Shown: positions 51,860-62,362, numbered from the stretch's first letter. The stretch: 64,000 nucleotides of DNA from Nocardiopsis kunsanensis DSM 44524 (GCF_000340965.1 NZ_ANAY01000032.1:1-64000); one strand, 5' to 3'. A program made the numbers and translations. The notes: generated by a model from the sequence alone, not told the origin.

Positions 51860-53397
51860 GAAAGGTATAAAGACAGGCAAGGAGGACATCACCATAGGGC
51901 ATAACGCCAATAAGCACCAGAAACGATTCAAGCCTGACCAGATACGGACATCACTTGCAGAGCGGCACAGGGCTCTGACATCGGCCTACTGCTCAGTAAC
52001 AAGAACTAGGACCCGGATGATTTCACCCAAGACCTCATGTAACCACAGAAATCAACCACTCGCCATGGTCCGCCCGACGGGCAGTGACATTCAGAGTTCA
52101 TCCATAAAATCTTGAAATAGCCCGCACCTGGAATGATCACGTGTTGTGAGTAATACGTTGCTCAGTGCCCCTGGGAAGCGCCCGCCCTCCGCCGCCTCCC
52201 GCGCCGAGAGCCGGCCGACACGCCCTCACACAGCACCACCGTCGGGCCCCAGCAGGTACAGCCAGGGGAGGAGGAGAAGGCGGAGCCAAGCATGGCCTTC
52301 TGGCTCACCTGCTGCATGACCGCCAGGGATTGCCGTTGGCCCGCGCGATCTCTGTGGCCGACCTCAACGACGAGCGAGAACTCCGATGCGCTGGAAGGGC
52401 AAGGCCTCCAGTTTCACGGCCATGCCCGGCACCACCTGCGATCGTCCGCCACAAACACCTGACCGAGCACACCGATGTTTTTCGAGCCGAACCCCAGAAC
52501 TGGAACCGAGGCCAAGGAAGACCGCAAAAGGAAATCAAGCAACTCCACAGAGTCACGGATCTTGGTGCAGAGAAAGAAGGAAGGTGAAACAAAAGACGAC
52601 AGGAGGCCGACAAGGTACGCGGTCACCCGGACCCTGCACAGAACTTCTGAATCCGCCCGGAAGCCTTCGCCCCCAGCTCCCCTCCTGGATGCGCGCAATC
52701 ATGGCGCGAACACGGATCGTTGTTATTGCGTAACTGCACCGGTCGGACATTACCGGGGCCCGGCCGCTCACAGCGAACGGGTCCTCCCCGATCACGAGCA
52801 GACTCACCGGCACCGTAGTGAGTGACCGGAAGGCGTGCGCGATGATTACGCCCGTGGCCCTGGGCCCTCCGGTCCCGGGCGGCAGCACACGGACCATGCG
52901 GCCGAAAGAGGCCGACGACTGTGGCAGTGGGGCGCGCCTCTGGCCGCAGCGTACTGGCAGAACGTCGACCGGATCCATAGAACGCTGTGGAGAAATCATT
53001 GCGGCAAAGCAACGATCCACAGCTCGCACCCTCGGACAAGGCCGGAGCGGCAGGGACGGACGACCGCCGGATGACGGTACCGGGCTCCGCACACCGGTCC
53101 CCGGCTCCAACAACCGGTTCGCAACGCACCTTCACCCCGAGAACCCCGGGGCACGGGGGCTCTCTCCTCGCTCGCTCGACTCCGGGCGGCCGCATCGCCG
53201 CCGGGACCTGTCGGCCTGAGGACCGCGGGGGCCGGACTGTCCGCTCCCCGGCCGACAGGGAACACCGGCTTCCCGTCACACGGAGGAGGGAGAACCCAGC
53301 TCGCGAGAGCAGTAGGGACGGTCGAGGTGAGCGGGGCGAGGCACACCCCGGCCGTCCCGGACACCTGCGGGCCTTCATCCCTCGGACAAGGCGGGGA
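51860..53397. other. Gene-poor interval; cluster promoter region
   Basis: No convincing gene over 1.5 kb. The first 290 bp (to about 52150) are clearly less GC-rich than the surroundings and should contain the promoter and leader of the 47-kb PKS operon. I see no clear -35/-10 pair; TATACC near 51870-51865 on the minus strand is a weak -10 candidate. The rest has only Arg/Pro-rich frames without domain patterns, apart from a possible transposase remnant. Confidence 0.6.
52244..52380 (+). pseudogene. Possible transposase remnant
   Basis: One plus-strand frame contains GGAKHGLLAHLLHDRQGLPL followed by ARAISVADLNDEREL. This fits the pattern around a catalytic region of IS4/IS5-type transposases (D-x2-G-x-PL ... 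S-x-A-x-x-N-D). Nothing recognisable flanks it, and no terminal inverted repeats were found. The match is short and may be chance. Confidence 0.25.
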
Positions 53398-54741
53398 TCA
53401 CACCGGGTCGCTGGAGCGCACCCCGGTGATCTCGTTGTTGCGGAAGGCGTCCACGAACAGGGCATGGTCGACACGCACCTGCGCCGCGTAGCGATGTGCG
53501 AAGCCGGTGCACCAGTCGGCGAACTCCTGCTCCTTGCCGGCCAGGGAAGCGGTGATGGCGTTCTCGGTCTCACCGTCCACCAGGCTCGCGTCCGCGTGTG
53601 CATCGGAGACGCAGTGCGCCTTGGCCGTGGCCCGGCCCAGGTAGTCCAGTACCGGTGCGATGTCGGCGGGCTCGGTGAAGTCGTCCCACTCCAGGTCGTT
53701 GACGTAGGGCGAGAGTTCGCTGACCACGTATCCCTCGCCGTCGATGTCGGTGTGCCCCAGCAGCGGGTCGGCGTGGGCCTGCAGCGCACGCTGGGAGACC
53801 GCGGTGCGGTGGCCGTGGTGGTGGAACTGTTCCATGATCTTGCGGTCGGAGACCACCCGGGAGGGAGCGGCGATGTTGCCCTGCTTCACGGAGAGCACGA
53901 AGTCGTTCTCCCACGCTTCGGTGGGGCCCTCGATGAGGACGTTGTAGGCGGGCAGCCCGGCCGAGCCGATACCGAACCCGCTCTTGCCGACGATGTCCTT
54001 GATCCGGTACGCCAGCGGGTTGTACCGCTGTTCGTGCGGGATGGTCTCGACATACCTCCCGAAGGCGGCCGCCACACGCTCGTACTCATCACGGTCGAGC
54101 CGCCGAACGCCCGGACCGTTGCGGAAGACCGGCTCGTAGCCGTCCAGGGTGGTCATGGACCGCAGCATCTTGAAGCGGCTGTTCATGCGCGCTCGCTGCA
54201 GTACGTCGTGCACGGTGCCCTCGGTGTTGCCCAGACGCAGCGAGAACTCGTCGTCGTTGTTGTGCTCGGCGAAGGTGGCGACCTGGTCGACGTAGGCGTT
54301 GACGTAGCGCGGGACGAGGGCGCTGATGTCGTCGTCGGAGAGCGCCTTCTGCCAGCCCAGCAGAGCGATGCTGGCGACGAAGCGCAGCAGGTCCCAGGTG
54401 AAGTGCCCCAGGTAGGCCTCGTCGAAGTCGTTGATGTCGAAGACCAGTTGGCCCTCGGAGTTCATGTAGGTGCCGAAGTTCTCGGCGTGCAGGTCTCCCT
54501 GGATCCACACCCGGGACGTGCGCTGGTCGACCCAGGGGTCGGCCATGTCGATGGTGTCGGCGTAGAAGAGGCAGGCGCTTCCCCGGTAGAACGCGAAGGG
54601 GTCGGCGGCCATCTTGCGGAACTTGCCGCGGAAGGCCCGGGGGTCGGCCGCCATGAGGTGGGAGAAGGCGCTCTCGAGGGTCCGGACGATGTGGTCGCGC
54701 CGCTCGGGGGAGCTGTCGGGAGGGGTGTCAACGTCGAACAT
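53398..54741 (-). CDS. DUF2252 family protein
   Basis: 447 residues. Typical DUF2252 features: RVWIQGDLHAENFGTY, VFDINDFDEAYLGHFTWDLL (a kinase-like HGD and DFD pattern of the aminoglycoside-phosphotransferase fold) and late HTDIDGEGYVVSEL. The biochemical role of the family is not established. ATG 54741 begins MFDVDTPPD; an 18-codon upstream extension to 54795 is Cys/Arg-rich and unlikely. A 6-bp inverted repeat (GATGCC/GGCATC, 54750-54770) stands just before the start. It is transcribed in the same direction as the PKS operon but separated by 1.5 kb, so probably not part of it. Confidence 0.85.
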   Translation of the reverse strand: MFDVDTPPDSSPERRDHIVRTLESAFSHLMAADPRAFRGKFRKMAADPFAFYRGSACLFYADTIDMADPWVDQRTSRVWIQGDLHAENFGTYMNSEGQLVFDINDFDEAYLGHFTWDLLRFVASIALLGWQKALSDDDISALVPRYVNAYVDQVATFAEHNNDDEFSLRLGNTEGTVHDVLQRARMNSRFKMLRSMTTLDGYEPVFRNGPGVRRLDRDEYERVAAAFGRYVETIPHEQRYNPLAYRIKDIVGKSGFGIGSAGLPAYNVLIEGPTEAWENDFVLSVKQGNIAAPSRVVSDRKIMEQFHHHGHRTAVSQRALQAHADPLLGHTDIDGEGYVVSELSPYVNDLEWDDFTEPADIAPVLDYLGRATAKAHCVSDAHADASLVDGETENAITASLAGKEQEFADWCTGFAHRYAAQVRVDHALFVDAFRNNEITGVRSSDPV

Positions 54742-54810
54742 GGTCTCAGGATGCCTGCATAACGGGCATCGTGCACATTTATCAGCCGGCCACACGTTCC
54801 CACCCCGGCC

Positions 54811-55140
54811 TCAGGGGGTCGGGACCGTGCTCGACAGCACCACGTGGACGGTGGTGCCGCCCAGGATGCTCAACAGCGCGTTGCCGCGCCACAGGTGCAG
54901 GCCCACGGTGACGGCCAGGGCGGTCAGCGGTACCAGGGACTGCGGCTGCGGCAGGGGCAGGTCGCTCAGGGAGTAGACCGCCAGGATGATCATGACCCCG
55001 GCGGGCATGCGGGTACTGAAGTAGTCGACGGTGTCGACGGTGCGCATCGTGGCCAGGGCCGCGAACGGCAGGGCTCGGAGCCCCCAGGTGACGGCGGCGG
55101 CCACCAGGACCGCGGCGATGGCGGAATGGGTCTCAGACAT
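54811..55140 (-). CDS. azlD: AzlD-type branched-chain amino acid exporter subunit
   Basis: 109 residues, about four membrane helices, with the AzlD pattern (AAVTWGLRALPFA near residue 17, then MPAGVMIILAVYSL). It starts at 55140, overlapping the end of azlC by 8 bases, and forms with AzlC a small two-part exporter for branched-chain amino acids or analogues. A divergent Lrp/AsnC regulator next to the pair is the usual arrangement. Confidence 0.87.
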   Translation of the reverse strand: MSETHSAIAAVLVAAAVTWGLRALPFAALATMRTVDTVDYFSTRMPAGVMIILAVYSLSDLPLPQPQSLVPLTALAVTVGLHLWRGNALLSILGGTTVHVVLSSTVPTP

Positions 55141-55825
55141 GGCTGGGCCTCCTTCGGGATGCGAGGTGGCGGACCAGGAGTCCGGCGGCCAGGAACGCGA
55201 ATGCGGCCACGAGCATCTGGTCGGGGAAGAGGAGCAGACCCGCCAGGGCGCTCCCGGCGGCGAGCACCGGGGTGGGCATGTCACTGCGGGTGTCTTTCAG
55301 GGCGTCGAGCGCCAACACGGTGAACAGGGCGGTCAGGGCGAAGTCCAGGCCCTGGACACTGTCGGGGACGAAACCTCCGACCAGGGCTCCGGCGGTCGCG
55401 CTGCCGACCCAGTACGCGTGCATGTGGAGCTGGGACCACAGGATGCGCCGACCCGGCCAGGTACGGGACCGCTCGCTGGTGGCCAGGGCATAGGCCTCGT
55501 CGCTCAGGGCGAAGGTGGCGTAGGCCTTGCCCGCCCCGCTCCTGATCCTGTGCAGCGGGAAGGAGAGCGCGTAGAACACGTGCCGGAAGTTCACCATGAA
55601 CGCGCCCGCGGCGACGGCGGCCAGAGGGGCAGCTGCGGTGACCATCCCGACGAGCAGGAACTCGAAGGAGCCTCCGTAGATGAGCAGGGCCGACAGCCCG
55701 GCCCACCACCAGTCCAGGTCCGCCTGGACCACGAGGACCCCGTAGGCCAGACCGAGCGGGACGAAGCCCAGGCCCACCGGAGCGGAGTCGGTGAAGGCGA
55801 CCCGCAGGTCAGGACTGATACGCAT
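55133..55825 (-). CDS. azlC: AzlC-type branched-chain amino acid exporter subunit
   Basis: 230 residues with about six to seven hydrophobic segments. Family marks: PVGLGFVPLGLAYGVL near residue 16, GGSFEFLLVGM near 51, NFRHVFYALSFP near 79 and FALSDEAYAL near 105. Start ATG 55825. It is the larger partner of AzlD. The 62-bp divergent region shared with the lrp gene contains a candidate Lrp site. Confidence 0.9.
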   Translation of the reverse strand: MRISPDLRVAFTDSAPVGLGFVPLGLAYGVLVVQADLDWWWAGLSALLIYGGSFEFLLVGMVTAAAPLAAVAAGAFMVNFRHVFYALSFPLHRIRSGAGKAYATFALSDEAYALATSERSRTWPGRRILWSQLHMHAYWVGSATAGALVGGFVPDSVQGLDFALTALFTVLALDALKDTRSDMPTPVLAAGSALAGLLLFPDQMLVAAFAFLAAGLLVRHLASRRRPSHV

Positions 55826-55834
55826 AGTGAAATT

Positions 55835-55849
55835 CTAAGAAATATTTTG
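55835..55849. promoter_or_regulatory. Candidate Lrp-type binding site
   Basis: Read on the minus strand, CAAAATATTTCTTAG agrees at 11 of 15 positions with the Lrp consensus (YAGHAWATTWTDCTR). It lies in the AT-rich 62-bp gap between azlC and the divergent lrp-like gene, a position expected for shared control. Confidence 0.4.
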
Positions 55850-55887
55850 CCTTATATGGTTACAGGAATGAGGCGTATGCTGCCGTT

Positions 55888-56346
55888 ATGAGAAATGAAT
55901 ACACACTCGATGCGGTCGACCGTGAAATTCTGTTCCAACTACGTGAGGACGGCCGGCTGTCCAACGTCGAGTTGGCGCGGAGGGTCGGCCTGACCCCGCC
56001 CCCCTGCCTGCGCCGGGTCAAACGGCTGGAGGAGGCGGGCGTCATCACCGGGTACCGGGCCGTCGTCGACCCCGCACGGTTGGGAAGGGGCCTGGAAGTA
56101 CTCGTCGACGTGGAGATCTACGCGACCGACCGCGCGACCATCCAGGAGTTCGAGGACACCGTCACCGGCTACGAGGAGGTCGTCGAGTTCCGCCGCATGT
56201 ACGGCCGCCCCGACTTCTTCCTACGGGTGGCGGTGGCCGACCACGCCGCCTACGACGCCTTCCTGTCCGACCGGCTGAGCGGCCTGCCTGCCGTGCTGCG
56301 TGTGGAGTCGCGCCTGACGATGAAACAGATCAAGGCCGATCACTGA
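55888..56346 (+). CDS. lrp: Lrp/AsnC-family regulator
   Basis: 152 residues. N-terminal winged helix-turn-helix (LDAVDREILFQLREDGRLSN then VELARRVGLTPPPCLRRVKR) and a C-terminal RAM-type ligand domain (about 70-150, with GRPDFFLRVAV). Transcribed away from azlCD, which it probably controls in response to an amino acid. Normal length for the family. Confidence 0.9.
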   Translation: MRNEYTLDAVDREILFQLREDGRLSNVELARRVGLTPPPCLRRVKRLEEAGVITGYRAVVDPARLGRGLEVLVDVEIYATDRATIQEFEDTVTGYEEVVEFRRMYGRPDFFLRVAVADHAAYDAFLSDRLSGLPAVLRVESRLTMKQIKADH

Positions 56347-56512
56347 TCGGTTCCCCGCCCGGGGGCGTTCCGGTGGCACGCGTCCAGGGGTGGGCGCTTC
56401 CACCGACCCGGCCCACGGGTATGACCCGCTGCAGGCCGTGCGGAACGGGGAGGGGCCGCGATCCGGTCCCTGTCCCGGCCGCCCCGGCCGATGCGGCTGC
56501 GAGGAGGGCGAG

Positions 56513-59041
56513 ATGAGTCAACGGAGTGAGGGCCTTCGGGCCCCCGCCGCCATCGAGGTGCGCGGCGCGCGTGTGCACAACCTGAAGAACATCGACGTCG
56601 ACGTCCCGCTGGGTGAGCTGGTCGCCGTCGCCGGCGTCTCCGGCTCGGGCAAGTCGTCGCTGGCCATGGGGGTGCTCTACGCGGAGGGCGCGCGGCGTTA
56701 CATCGAGGCGTTGTCCACCTACACCCGTCGGCGCATGGCGCAAGCGGCGCGGGCCGACGTCGACCGGGTCAGACACGTCCCGGCCGCGCTGGCCCTGCGG
56801 CAGCGGCCCGGTGTGCCCGGCGTACGTTCGACCTTCGGCACCTCCACGGAGCTGCTCAACGTGGTCCGGCTGATGTTCTCCCGGCTGGGTTCCCATCTCT
56901 GCCCCAACGGCCACCGTCAGCGCCCTTCGCTGCACGTGGCGACCGAGGACCCGATGGTCTGCGGCACGTGCGGGGCCGAGTTCTACGCCCCCGAGGCCGA
57001 AGAGCTGGCGTTCAACTCAGAAGGGGCCTGCCCCACCTGCCAGGGCACCGGAACCGTCCGTGAGGTCGACGACACCTCGCTGATCCGGGACGAGTCGTCA
57101 TCCATCGACGAGGGAACGGTCATCCCCTGGCAGATGTACGGCTTCAAGGTTCAGCCGCAGATCGCCCGTGAGTTCGGCGTGCGCACCGACGTGCCGTGGC
57201 GGGAGCTGGCCCGGTGGGAGAAGGGCATCGTCCTCGACGGTCCCGAGGAGAAGAAGCACATCACCGTCACCACGAAGAACGGTGTCCACGAGCTGGACTT
57301 CACCTTCCGCAACGCCCGGCTGACCGTGACCGCCGAGCTCGACCGCGCCAACGACGAGAAGCGGCTGGCGCGGGTGAGCCGGTTCCTCATCGAACGCACC
57401 TGCCCCGACTGTCACGGGACGCGGCTCTCCCCGGCTGCCCGCGCACCAGTGATCGGGGAAAGGAACCTGGCCGACGTCACCGCCATGACTCTGGAGGAGG
57501 TGCTCGACTGGGCGCCGGATGCCGTCGGCGCCGTGCCCGACGAGATGCGCTCCATGGCCCGCAGCCTGGTCGACACCCTGCTCCGGATGGCGCGGCGGCT
57601 GATCGAGCTGGGGCTGGGTTATCTCTCCCTGGACCGTGCCGGGTCGACCCTGTCCACCGGTGAACGCCAGCGTGTCCAGCTCGCCCGCGCTGTGCGCAAC
57701 GAGACCACGGGTGTGCTCTACGTACTGGACGAACCCTCGATCGGGCTGCACCCCTCCAACATCCACGGGCTGCAGGGGGTCGTCGACGACCTGCTGGCGG
57801 AGGGCAACTCGGTGGTGATGGTCGACCACGACGTGCAGGTGTTGCGCGAGGCCGACCATCTGATCGAGATCGGCCCCGGTTCTGGGCACCGGGGCGGGAC
57901 CGTGATCGCCCAGGGCACGGTTCCGGAGGTGGACCGGGACCCGGGCTCGCTGATCGGAGGGTTCCTCACCGGCCGCGAACGGGTCGTGGTGCGGGAACGG
58001 GCCGGGGCCGACCGGATGTTCGACCACGGCACGCTGCTCATGCGCACCGGCCCCGTGCACACCGTGCACGCCCTCGACGTGGCGATTCCCCGCGGGAGAC
58101 TGACCGGGATCACCGGGGTCTCCGGTTCCGGCAAGACGACCCTGGTGTTGGAGAGCCTCGTCCCCTCACTACGGGCGGTCCGCGCCGGGAACCGGACCCG
58201 CCGGCCCGAGCACGTGCGGGAACTGGAGACCGGTGGGATCGAGAAGGTCAACATGGTGGACGCGACCCCGATCGGCGTCAACGTACGCTCCACCGTGTCC
58301 ACCTACGTCGGCGTGCTGGACGATCTGCGGCGCGCCTACGCGCGGCTCGATGCCGCCCGGGCCGACGGGCTCGGGGCGGGGGACTTCTCCTACAACACCG
58401 GCTCACTGCGCTGCCCGCGTTGCGAAGGCACGGGGGAGATCTCCCTGGACGTGCAGTTCCTGCCCGACGTGGACATCGTCTGTCCCGACTGCGAGGGCTG
58501 CCGCTACGGTCCGGAGGCCGAGAAGTACACCCGCCGCTCCGACGGAGGTACGCAGGAGCTGGCGTTGCCGCAGCTACTGACCCTGACAGCGGCCGAGGCG
58601 ATCGAACACGTGGGCGGTCTGAAGAAGGTACGCGCCAAACTCGATGCGCTGATCCACGTCGGGCTGGGTTATCTCACGCTCAACGAGGCCACCCCGGCAC
58701 TGTCCGGGGGCGAGGCGCAGCGGTTGAAACTGGTCTCGGAGCTCGACCGGCGGCAGGGGCGGACTCTGTTCGTCTTCGACGAGCCCACCGTGGGGCTGCA
58801 TCCCCTGGACGTGCGCGTGCTGATCGAGGTGTTGCAGAAGCTGGTGGACCAGGGCGGGACGGTGGTCGTGATCGAACACGACCTGGACCTGATCGCCAAC
58901 GCCGACCACATCATCGACATGGGGCCGGGCGGCGGCACCGACGGCGGGCGGATCGTCGCCGCCGGCACCCCCGACGGGGTCGTCGGCGAGCCCGGCAGCG
59001 TCACCGGACGGTACCTGCGCGGCCACCTGGGAGGAGAGTGA
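56513..59041 (+). CDS. UvrA-like ABC ATPase (UvrA2 type)
   Basis: 842 residues from ATG 56513 (GGAGG six bases upstream; an earlier ATG at 56390 lacks support). Two ABC modules: Walker [10 protein letters not shown] (about 40) and GVSGSGKTT (about 530); signatures [11 protein letters not shown] and [11 protein letters not shown]; Walker [10 protein letters not shown] and LFVFDEPT. CxxC pairs (CGTC, CPTC, CPDC, CPRC, CPDC) are those of UvrA zinc modules. It is about 100 residues shorter than excinuclease UvrA, consistent with a class lacking the UvrB-binding insert. Such UvrA2/DrrC-like proteins are linked to tolerance of DNA-binding drugs in some producers. It lies 4.7 kb beyond the PKS operon on the other strand, so a tie to the polyketide is only a possibility. 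Confidence 0.88.
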   Translation: MSQRSEGLRAPAAIEVRGARVHNLKNIDVDVPLGELVAVAGVSGSGKSSLAMGVLYAEGARRYIEALSTYTRRRMAQAARADVDRVRHVPAALALRQRPGVPGVRSTFGTSTELLNVVRLMFSRLGSHLCPNGHRQRPSLHVATEDPMVCGTCGAEFYAPEAEELAFNSEGACPTCQGTGTVREVDDTSLIRDESSSIDEGTVIPWQMYGFKVQPQIAREFGVRTDVPWRELARWEKGIVLDGPEEKKHITVTTKNGVHELDFTFRNARLTVTAELDRANDEKRLARVSRFLIERTCPDCHGTRLSPAARAPVIGERNLADVTAMTLEEVLDWAPDAVGAVPDEMRSMARSLVDTLLRMARRLIELGLGYLSLDRAGSTLSTGERQRVQLARAVRNETTGVLYVLDEPSIGLHPSNIHGLQGVVDDLLAEGNSVVMVDHDVQVLREADHLIEIGPGSGHRGGTVIAQGTVPEVDRDPGSLIGGFLTGRERVVVRERAGADRMFDHGTLLMRTGPVHTVHALDVAIPRGRLTGITGVSGSGKTTLVLESLVPSLRAVRAGNRTRRPEHVRELETGGIEKVNMVDATPIGVNVRSTVSTYVGVLDDLRRAYARLDAARADGLGAGDFSYNTGSLRCPRCEGTGEISLDVQFLPDVDIVCPDCEGCRYGPEAEKYTRRSDGGTQELALPQLLTLTAAEAIEHVGGLKKVRAKLDALIHVGLGYLTLNEATPALSGGEAQRLKLVSELDRRQGRTLFVFDEPTVGLHPLDVRVLIEVLQKLVDQGGTVVVIEHDLDLIANADHIIDMGPGGGTDGGRIVAAGTPDGVVGEPGSVTGRYLRGHLGGE

Positions 59042-59064
59042 CCGCGGCGGGACTCACGAGAGGC

Positions 59065-59113
59065 CCAACGCTTCGTTGGTCCCGGTGCCGCCGAACACCC
59101 CGCCGGTGTTCGG
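59065..59113. terminator. Two hairpins after the UvrA-like gene
   Basis: CCAACG/CGTTGG (59065-59070, 59074-59079) and CCGAACACC/GGTGTTCGG (59091-59099, 59105-59113) are perfect stems 24 bp after the stop codon. They probably end the uvrA-like transcript. The rest of the 59042-59332 gap has no clear gene; a minus-strand peptide ending NTGGVFGGTGTNEALGLS could be the tail of a lost gene. Confidence 0.55.
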
Positions 59114-59332
59114 GAAGGTGCCGGTCTCGACGATCTGCCGTGCCGCGTGCGTATCGGCCCGGCACTCCGCCCGTGCTGTCCTCCCCCGCCCTGCACCGGA
59201 GGCGGAACCGGCCGAACGATCTCCACACGCGGTGCGGGTTCCCGGGCAGCAAGGGAGAAGGGACCGGCCCGCCCGCCGGTGCGGGAGACCGGCGGCGGCG
59301 TCGTCCGGGCGGACCGGTTCATGTGAGGACGC

Positions 59333-60292
59333 TCAGTTCCCCACCCTCTTCGCGTGGTTCAGGGCCAGCAGGCTGACCAGGTCGTAGGCCACGTGCGAGG
59401 CGGCCGTGGAGGTGATCTGCGCGTGGTCGTAGGCGGGGGCGACCTCCACCACGTCGGCTCCCACCAGGTTCAGGTCGGCCAGCCCGCGCAGCATCTCCAG
59501 CAGTTCCCGGCTGGTGATCCCGCCGGCTTCGGGTGTCCCGGTTCCGGGGGCGTGTGCGGGGTCGAGGACGTCGATGTCCACGGACACGTACAACGGCCGG
59601 TTCCCGATGCGCCGGCGCAGGGCGTCGGAGATCTCGTCCACCCCCTTGCGCAGGACGTCGGCGGCGGTGACGATCCCGAAGCCGAAGCGGCGGTCGTCCT
59701 CCAGGTCGCGCTTGCCGTAGAGCGGGCCCCGGGTGCCCACGTGCGCGATGGCCTCGGTGTCGAGGATGCCCTCCTCCACGGCCCGGCGGAACGGGGTGCC
59801 GTGGGTGTAGGGCTCGCCGAAGTAGGTGTCCCAGGTGTCCAGGTGGGCGTCGAAGTGCAGCATGGCGATGGGACCGTGCTTGCGGTACAGGGAGCGCAGC
59901 AGCGGCAGCGCGATGGTGTGGTCGCCGCCCAGGGTCACGAGCCTGGTGCCGGCGTCGAGGAACTCCGAGGCGCCCTGGTCGAGCGTTTCCACCGCGTCCC
60001 CCACGGAGTAGGGGTTCACGGGGATGTCGCCGCCGTCGACGACCTGGAAGCGTTCGAACGGGGCCACCTCCAGCCCGGGGTGGTAGGGCCGCAGCAGGCG
60101 GCTGGCCTCACGGATCGCGGAGGGGCCGAACCGGGCTCCCGGGCGGTAGGACACACCGGTGTCGAAGGGCACGCCGACCACCGCGACGTCGGCGTGCTCG
60201 ACCTGGTCGATGCGGGGAAGGCGGGCGAAGGTCGCGGGGCCGGCGAAACGCGGGACGAGGCTGGAGTCCGTGGGGCCGATCGGTGTGCTCAT
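59333..60292 (-). CDS. speB: Agmatinase-family ureohydrolase
   Basis: 319 residues. Metal ligands of the arginase/agmatinase fold are all present: GGDHT (near 120), [10 protein letters not shown] (near 143) and [20 protein letters not shown] (near 230). These hydrolyse a guanidino group to an amine plus urea, using two manganese ions. The exact substrate (agmatine, guanidinobutyrate or similar) cannot be read from these motifs. ATG 60292 is preceded by AGGAAGAG; the longer open frame upstream (to 60610) overlaps the divergent promoter region. A PucR regulator is divergent. Confidence 0.88.
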   Translation of the reverse strand: MSTPIGPTDSSLVPRFAGPATFARLPRIDQVEHADVAVVGVPFDTGVSYRPGARFGPSAIREASRLLRPYHPGLEVAPFERFQVVDGGDIPVNPYSVGDAVETLDQGASEFLDAGTRLVTLGGDHTIALPLLRSLYRKHGPIAMLHFDAHLDTWDTYFGEPYTHGTPFRRAVEEGILDTEAIAHVGTRGPLYGKRDLEDDRRFGFGIVTAADVLRKGVDEISDALRRRIGNRPLYVSVDIDVLDPAHAPGTGTPEAGGITSRELLEMLRGLADLNLVGADVVEVAPAYDHAQITSTAASHVAYDLVSLLALNHAKRVGN

Positions 60293-60440
60293 CGGGTTGC
60301 TCTTCCTGTCGTCGTCGACGTGGCTCCCGTGCGTGGTCCGATCGTTCGCGGACACCTGCGGCACGGTCGTGGTCCCGGTCAGCGTAAGGAGCCCTCCGGC
60401 GCCGTTCCAGTGGCCGAACCATACGGGTCCGAGGCAGAAT

Positions 60441-60457
60441 TTGGACGGACCGTCCAA
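60441..60457. promoter_or_regulatory. 17-bp palindromic operator candidate
   Basis: TTGGACGG-A-CCGTCCAA has perfect 8-bp arms around one base and lies in the 275-bp divergent region between the ureohydrolase and the pucR-like gene. A second short palindrome, GTGTGC-G-GCACAC (60476-60488), follows. Likely binding sites for the PucR protein. Confidence 0.55.
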
Positions 60458-60567
60458 GGCACGTGGTTGTCGAAGGTGTGCGGCACACGCTGGATGCGGA
60501 GGGCCGCGCCGGGGAGACGGGGACTGTGGGCGGTGTCCACCGGACGGCGTGAACGACGGAGGCGACC

Positions 60568-62193
60568 ATGGACGGGAACGGCGGTCGGGCCGAGAGCCGC
60601 AATGTTCCACTGAGTGTGATCACGGGCCGCCGCGACCTGGGTCTACGCACCGTCGTCGACGCGGGCGACCCGGGCATCACCTGGGCGGTCGCCAGCGAGC
60701 TGGCCGATCCCGCCGCGTACCTGCGCGGCGGCGAACTCCTGCTCACCGCCGGCATCAACCTGTCCGAGGGTTCCGCGCAGGTGCGTGATTACGTGGCGTC
60801 CCTGGTGGGTGTCGGCGTGGGCGCTGTCGGGTTCGGGGTCGCCCCGGTCCACCGGTCCGTCCCCGCTCCTCTGGTCGAGCAGTGCCGCGCGCAAGGGCTG
60901 CCCCTGCTGGAGGTTCCCGTGTCCGCGCCTTTCGCCGCGGTCAGCCGTGCGGTCGGTGAGGAGTTGGAGGAGCGCCATATGCGTGATGTCCGCCGTCTGG
61001 GCGAGGCCCACCAGGAGTTGGCGCTGGCGGTGGGTGCGCCTGCTCCGGTGGAGCGGGTCCTGGCGGTACTGGCCCTCTCCTTGGGGGGTTGGGCCGTGCA
61101 CGTTTCCTCCGATCCGGCCCTGCCCTCCCACCGGACCCCGAGTGCGCCCGTCCCCTCAGGCACCGAGTTGCGGTCCCTGATCGACAAGCTCAACGACCCT
61201 TCCGGCCCACGCAGCGCCAAGGCGGTCGACGGTGGTGACGAGGTCTTCCTGCACACGGTCGGTGCTCCGCCGGAGAGGCGGGGCGTGGTACTGGTCGGCC
61301 GCCCCGAACCGCTGGGGGTCACCGACCGCGCGGTCCTGCGCACCGCCACCGCGCTGCTCGACCTGCTCGCACGTACGGGCAGTGACGAGCCGCCCGTCCC
61401 GGGGCCGGTCATCACCGGGTTGCTCCTGGACGGCGGGCTCGGCGTGAGGGCGGCGGCCGGGCTCGCCGAACTCGCCGACACCCGGGCCGGCGGCCCGCGT
61501 TCCCCCGCGTCCTTGCCCGTACACGCGGATCACGGCACCGACCCGCGGTGCGGCGGTGGCCGGGCCCCGTCGGACGGGACCGACACCTATCGGGCCCTGC
61601 GGGCCGTGCCGGTGCTCCGGGGCCGCTACAGCGCCCCGGGCGACCTGCCTCTGGAGACCCGTCTGGTCGACCGTGTGCCGGGGACCGGGGAAGTACGGAC
61701 GCCGTCGGTACGCGCCGTCATCGCCGACCGCGGGGAGAACGCCCACAGGCAACACCTGGACCTGCTGCTCTCCCACGGCTGGGTCGCCGCGCTCGGCCCG
61801 CCCGCGTCACCGGAGGGTCTGCCGGGATCCGACCGGAGAGCGGCAGCCCTGCTGGTGCGGGCCCGGGCGACGGGCACTCCGCTGCTCTGGACGCAGGAGA
61901 CCGATCCGTTCGAGGCCTTGCTGGACCCCGCTGCTGCCGCTTCGCTCAGCTCCGAGCTCCTGGGGCCGCTGGCCGAACACACCGGCACAGCCCGCTCCCT
62001 GCGCAGGACACTGCGCACGTGGCTGGCCCGGCACGGCAACTGGGACCGGACCGCGGCCGATCTGGGGGTCCACCGCAACAGTGTCCGTTACCGGATCGGC
62101 AGGATCGAGCGGGACCTGGGTGTGGACCTGTCCGACCCCGAACGGCGCATGCGCCTGTGGTTCGCGCTCGGCCGCCACGATCCCGAGGGGTGA
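60568..62193 (+). CDS. PucR-family transcriptional regulator
   Basis: 541 residues. The N-terminal PucR domain (residues about 15-145; [20 protein letters not shown] then [14 protein letters not shown]) senses metabolites in nitrogen and purine catabolism regulators. The C-terminal helix-turn-helix (about 475-535; [20 protein letters not shown] then [20 protein letters not shown]) is the usual PucR output domain. ATG 60568 has GGAGG five bases upstream. It is divergent from the ureohydrolase and probably activates that gene for guanidine or amine use. Confidence 0.88.
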   Translation: MDGNGGRAESRNVPLSVITGRRDLGLRTVVDAGDPGITWAVASELADPAAYLRGGELLLTAGINLSEGSAQVRDYVASLVGVGVGAVGFGVAPVHRSVPAPLVEQCRAQGLPLLEVPVSAPFAAVSRAVGEELEERHMRDVRRLGEAHQELALAVGAPAPVERVLAVLALSLGGWAVHVSSDPALPSHRTPSAPVPSGTELRSLIDKLNDPSGPRSAKAVDGGDEVFLHTVGAPPERRGVVLVGRPEPLGVTDRAVLRTATALLDLLARTGSDEPPVPGPVITGLLLDGGLGVRAAAGLAELADTRAGGPRSPASLPVHADHGTDPRCGGGRAPSDGTDTYRALRAVPVLRGRYSAPGDLPLETRLVDRVPGTGEVRTPSVRAVIADRGENAHRQHLDLLLSHGWVAALGPPASPEGLPGSDRRAAALLVRARATGTPLLWTQETDPFEALLDPAAAASLSSELLGPLAEHTGTARSLRRTLRTWLARHGNWDRTAADLGVHRNSVRYRIGRIERDLGVDLSDPERRMRLWFALGRHDPEG

Positions 62194-62288
62194 GCACCTG
62201 ATGGGAGGCGCCACAGCCGGCTGCCGTGGCGCTGGCCCGGAGGACGACGCGGCTGGTGCGCCGGTACGGCACGCGGGGCGCCCGCCTT

Positions 62289-62345
62289 CCCCGGTACCCG
62301 GGTTCGCGCGGGGCCGGTGCCCCGCTTCCGGCCCGGGTACCGGGG
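62289..62345. terminator. Nested bidirectional terminator
   Basis: Outer arms CCCCGGTACCCGGG and CCCGGGTACCGGGG (62289-62302, 62332-62345) are perfect 14-bp complements. Inside them GCGGGG/CCCCGC (62308-62313, 62320-62325) makes a second hairpin. It sits between convergent genes (pucR-like and tetR) and would stop both. Confidence 0.75.
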
Positions 62346-62362
62346 CTCGAGGCGGGGCGGCC

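Noticed and set aside
52017-52115. 32-codon small ORF in the AT-rich region upstream of the cluster
   Set aside because: No ribosome site and no recognisable leader-peptide features; likely chance.
52165-52587. 140-codon plus-strand frame as a real gene
   Set aside because: Its beginning is proline-rich and its end has no family pattern; only a short central piece resembles a transposase, reported as a low-confidence remnant.
52623-53789. 388-codon minus-strand frame
   Set aside because: It overlaps the DUF2252 gene, which has clear family motifs in another frame; the composition is Arg/Pro/Ser-rich without any domain.
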